NCBI GenBank assembly: GCA_010405405.1
Contig: MU004231.1
Span: forward strand, 1,109,736 to 1,173,735
DNA from: Microthyrium microscopicum
Taxonomy: Eukaryota; Ascomycota; Dothideomycetes; Microthyriales; Microthyriaceae
Length of the DNA: 64,000 nt
Direction: 5' to 3'
Positions 63,105-64,000 of the stretch are shown piece after piece (the stretch's first letter is position 1; each line of letters starts with the position of its first letter). A program made the translations under genes and the position numbers. Under the pieces are notes generated by a model that was given only the letters and a program-made list of their open reading frames with translations, was not told the DNA's origin and made no database searches.

Positions 63105-63929
63105 GGTGAAGAGTTCAAGTGGTATTTTTGGGAACTTTTGAGAATGTTCTTGGTGCCTGGAAAAGGAATTGGACGAAACGAATTGGCTAGCAACTCAGTT
63201 TCAATAACAGCTATTTGGAGTTGGAGTTTAAAGAGTGTGGAAGATTGAGTCTATAAAGACTGAAAAGAGAGTGACGGGGAAAGGAAGGACAGGACGCAAG
63301 GTGGATTTCTTGCTTGAACGAGCGACAGCAGCAGTTAAAAGAGAGTGGTGAAAAGGAGGAAGAAAGGAGTGAGAATGTAGACAGCGCTAAAATCGAAGTA
63401 ACTCTTCTGTTGTCGGGGGGCTATTGTTGGTTGTGGAAGTTGAGGAAGGCGTTGTGTTGGTGGCCCCTGCCGTTTTTAGCAGCGAGGCAGCCACCACTGA
63501 CAATCCAAGCCTTGGGGGAAGGTGCGAACCACTTGTAAGTTGTGTACAGGCTGGGCAGGAACCACCCACCGACACCAATTTCGCAATTTCGCAATTCCGC
63601 ATCAATTGCTTGCTCCATCGTGCTCTCTAAGCCCTGACTTGTCTAGACTTTCTTGGTGGTCCTGTTGGCATTTGGCAATTGACATTTGCTGCGCCTCTGT
63701 ATCTACCCGTCAGGGGTACTTGTTACTGGTACAAGTTGCAACCCGATTTGCGTTGGCAGCTACTCTGGCTACATGCATTACTTAACAATTCATCTTCTGC
63801 ACCCTCAACAACACCATCGCCGGCGACTTTGTAGCCATCCTGCATTAGAATCCAACAGTATGAGGCTCTCGGAGCCGTGTTGATGTGACGTGCCGCTCTA
63901 AAGCCAACTCATCTTGTCTTCCCCTAGGG
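63105..63929. other. Upstream region of the DPBB gene
   Basis: No gene supported. Confidence 0.35.
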
Positions 63930-64000
63930 GCCGCACAGGCAGCCAATGCTGTGGAGGCTCGTCAACGCCAGCGCCAGGGCGGCGCGACGCCTCAGATTCA
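63930..64000 (+). CDS. Start of a further gene, cut by the window edge
   Basis: After a plausible acceptor (CTTCCCCTAG) a GC-rich open stretch reads AQAANAVEARQRQRQGG, with codon use like a real exon. Too short to classify. Confidence 0.25.

Noticed and set aside
1-64000. tRNA, rRNA and CRISPR arrays
   Set aside because: Looked for cloverleaf consensus boxes, rRNA core sequence and spaced repeats; none seen.

Overview
The window is nuclear DNA of a filamentous ascomycete (Pezizomycotina; a leotiomycete would fit, but that is a guess). Genes carry short 45-60 nt introns with CTAAC-type branch points, protein families are typically fungal, and several repeats show the CpA-to-TpA decay left by repeat-induced point mutation (RIP). 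I see no rRNA, tRNA or CRISPR array.

Two compartments meet near 44.5-45 kb. The left part (about 0.4-44.4 kb) is accessory. It holds short LTR-like fossils and a duplicated SAM-domain fragment (2.4-4.7 and 20 kb), a RIP-damaged Gly-rich gene, a metal-transport block (two zinc-type CDF transporters, a dead CAX exchanger, a Cys-rich copper P1B-ATPase; 5.8-19.6 kb), a RIPed Fot1/pogo transposon (12.1-13.9 kb), a RIPed MULE with 9-bp target duplications (24.5-27.5 kb), an LPMO-like and a ferritin-like secreted protein, several orphan genes (two of them diverged paralogues at 1.2 and 30.2 kb), a bZIP factor, a vWA-Hint protein and a PAS protein. At its right edge lies an apparently intact 1109-residue gene joining a DUF3435 (Starship 'captain'-type) tyrosine recombinase, three C2H2-like fingers and a C-terminal chromodomain, transcribed leftwards into the accessory DNA.

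The right part (45-64 kb) looks like ordinary chromosome: a GH127-type beta-L-arabinofuranosidase divergent from a sugar transporter, the spliceosomal SF3A3 gene divergent from FAL1/eIF4A-III, a Ser/Pro-rich protein, an aspartic-protease-like protein, a membrane-anchored protein fragment and a secreted DPBB (RlpA/barwin-like) protein.

The most interesting reading is that the left part is the captain-proximal end of a Starship-like giant mobile element carrying metal-tolerance cargo. Evidence: captain family, edge position and inward orientation; mobile and decayed DNA on one side only; and a recurrent GGGACC-type near-palindrome, seen before six orphan or secreted-protein loci and the recombinase but not recognised right of 44.83 kb. 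Element ends and target duplication were not found, so this stays a hypothesis.
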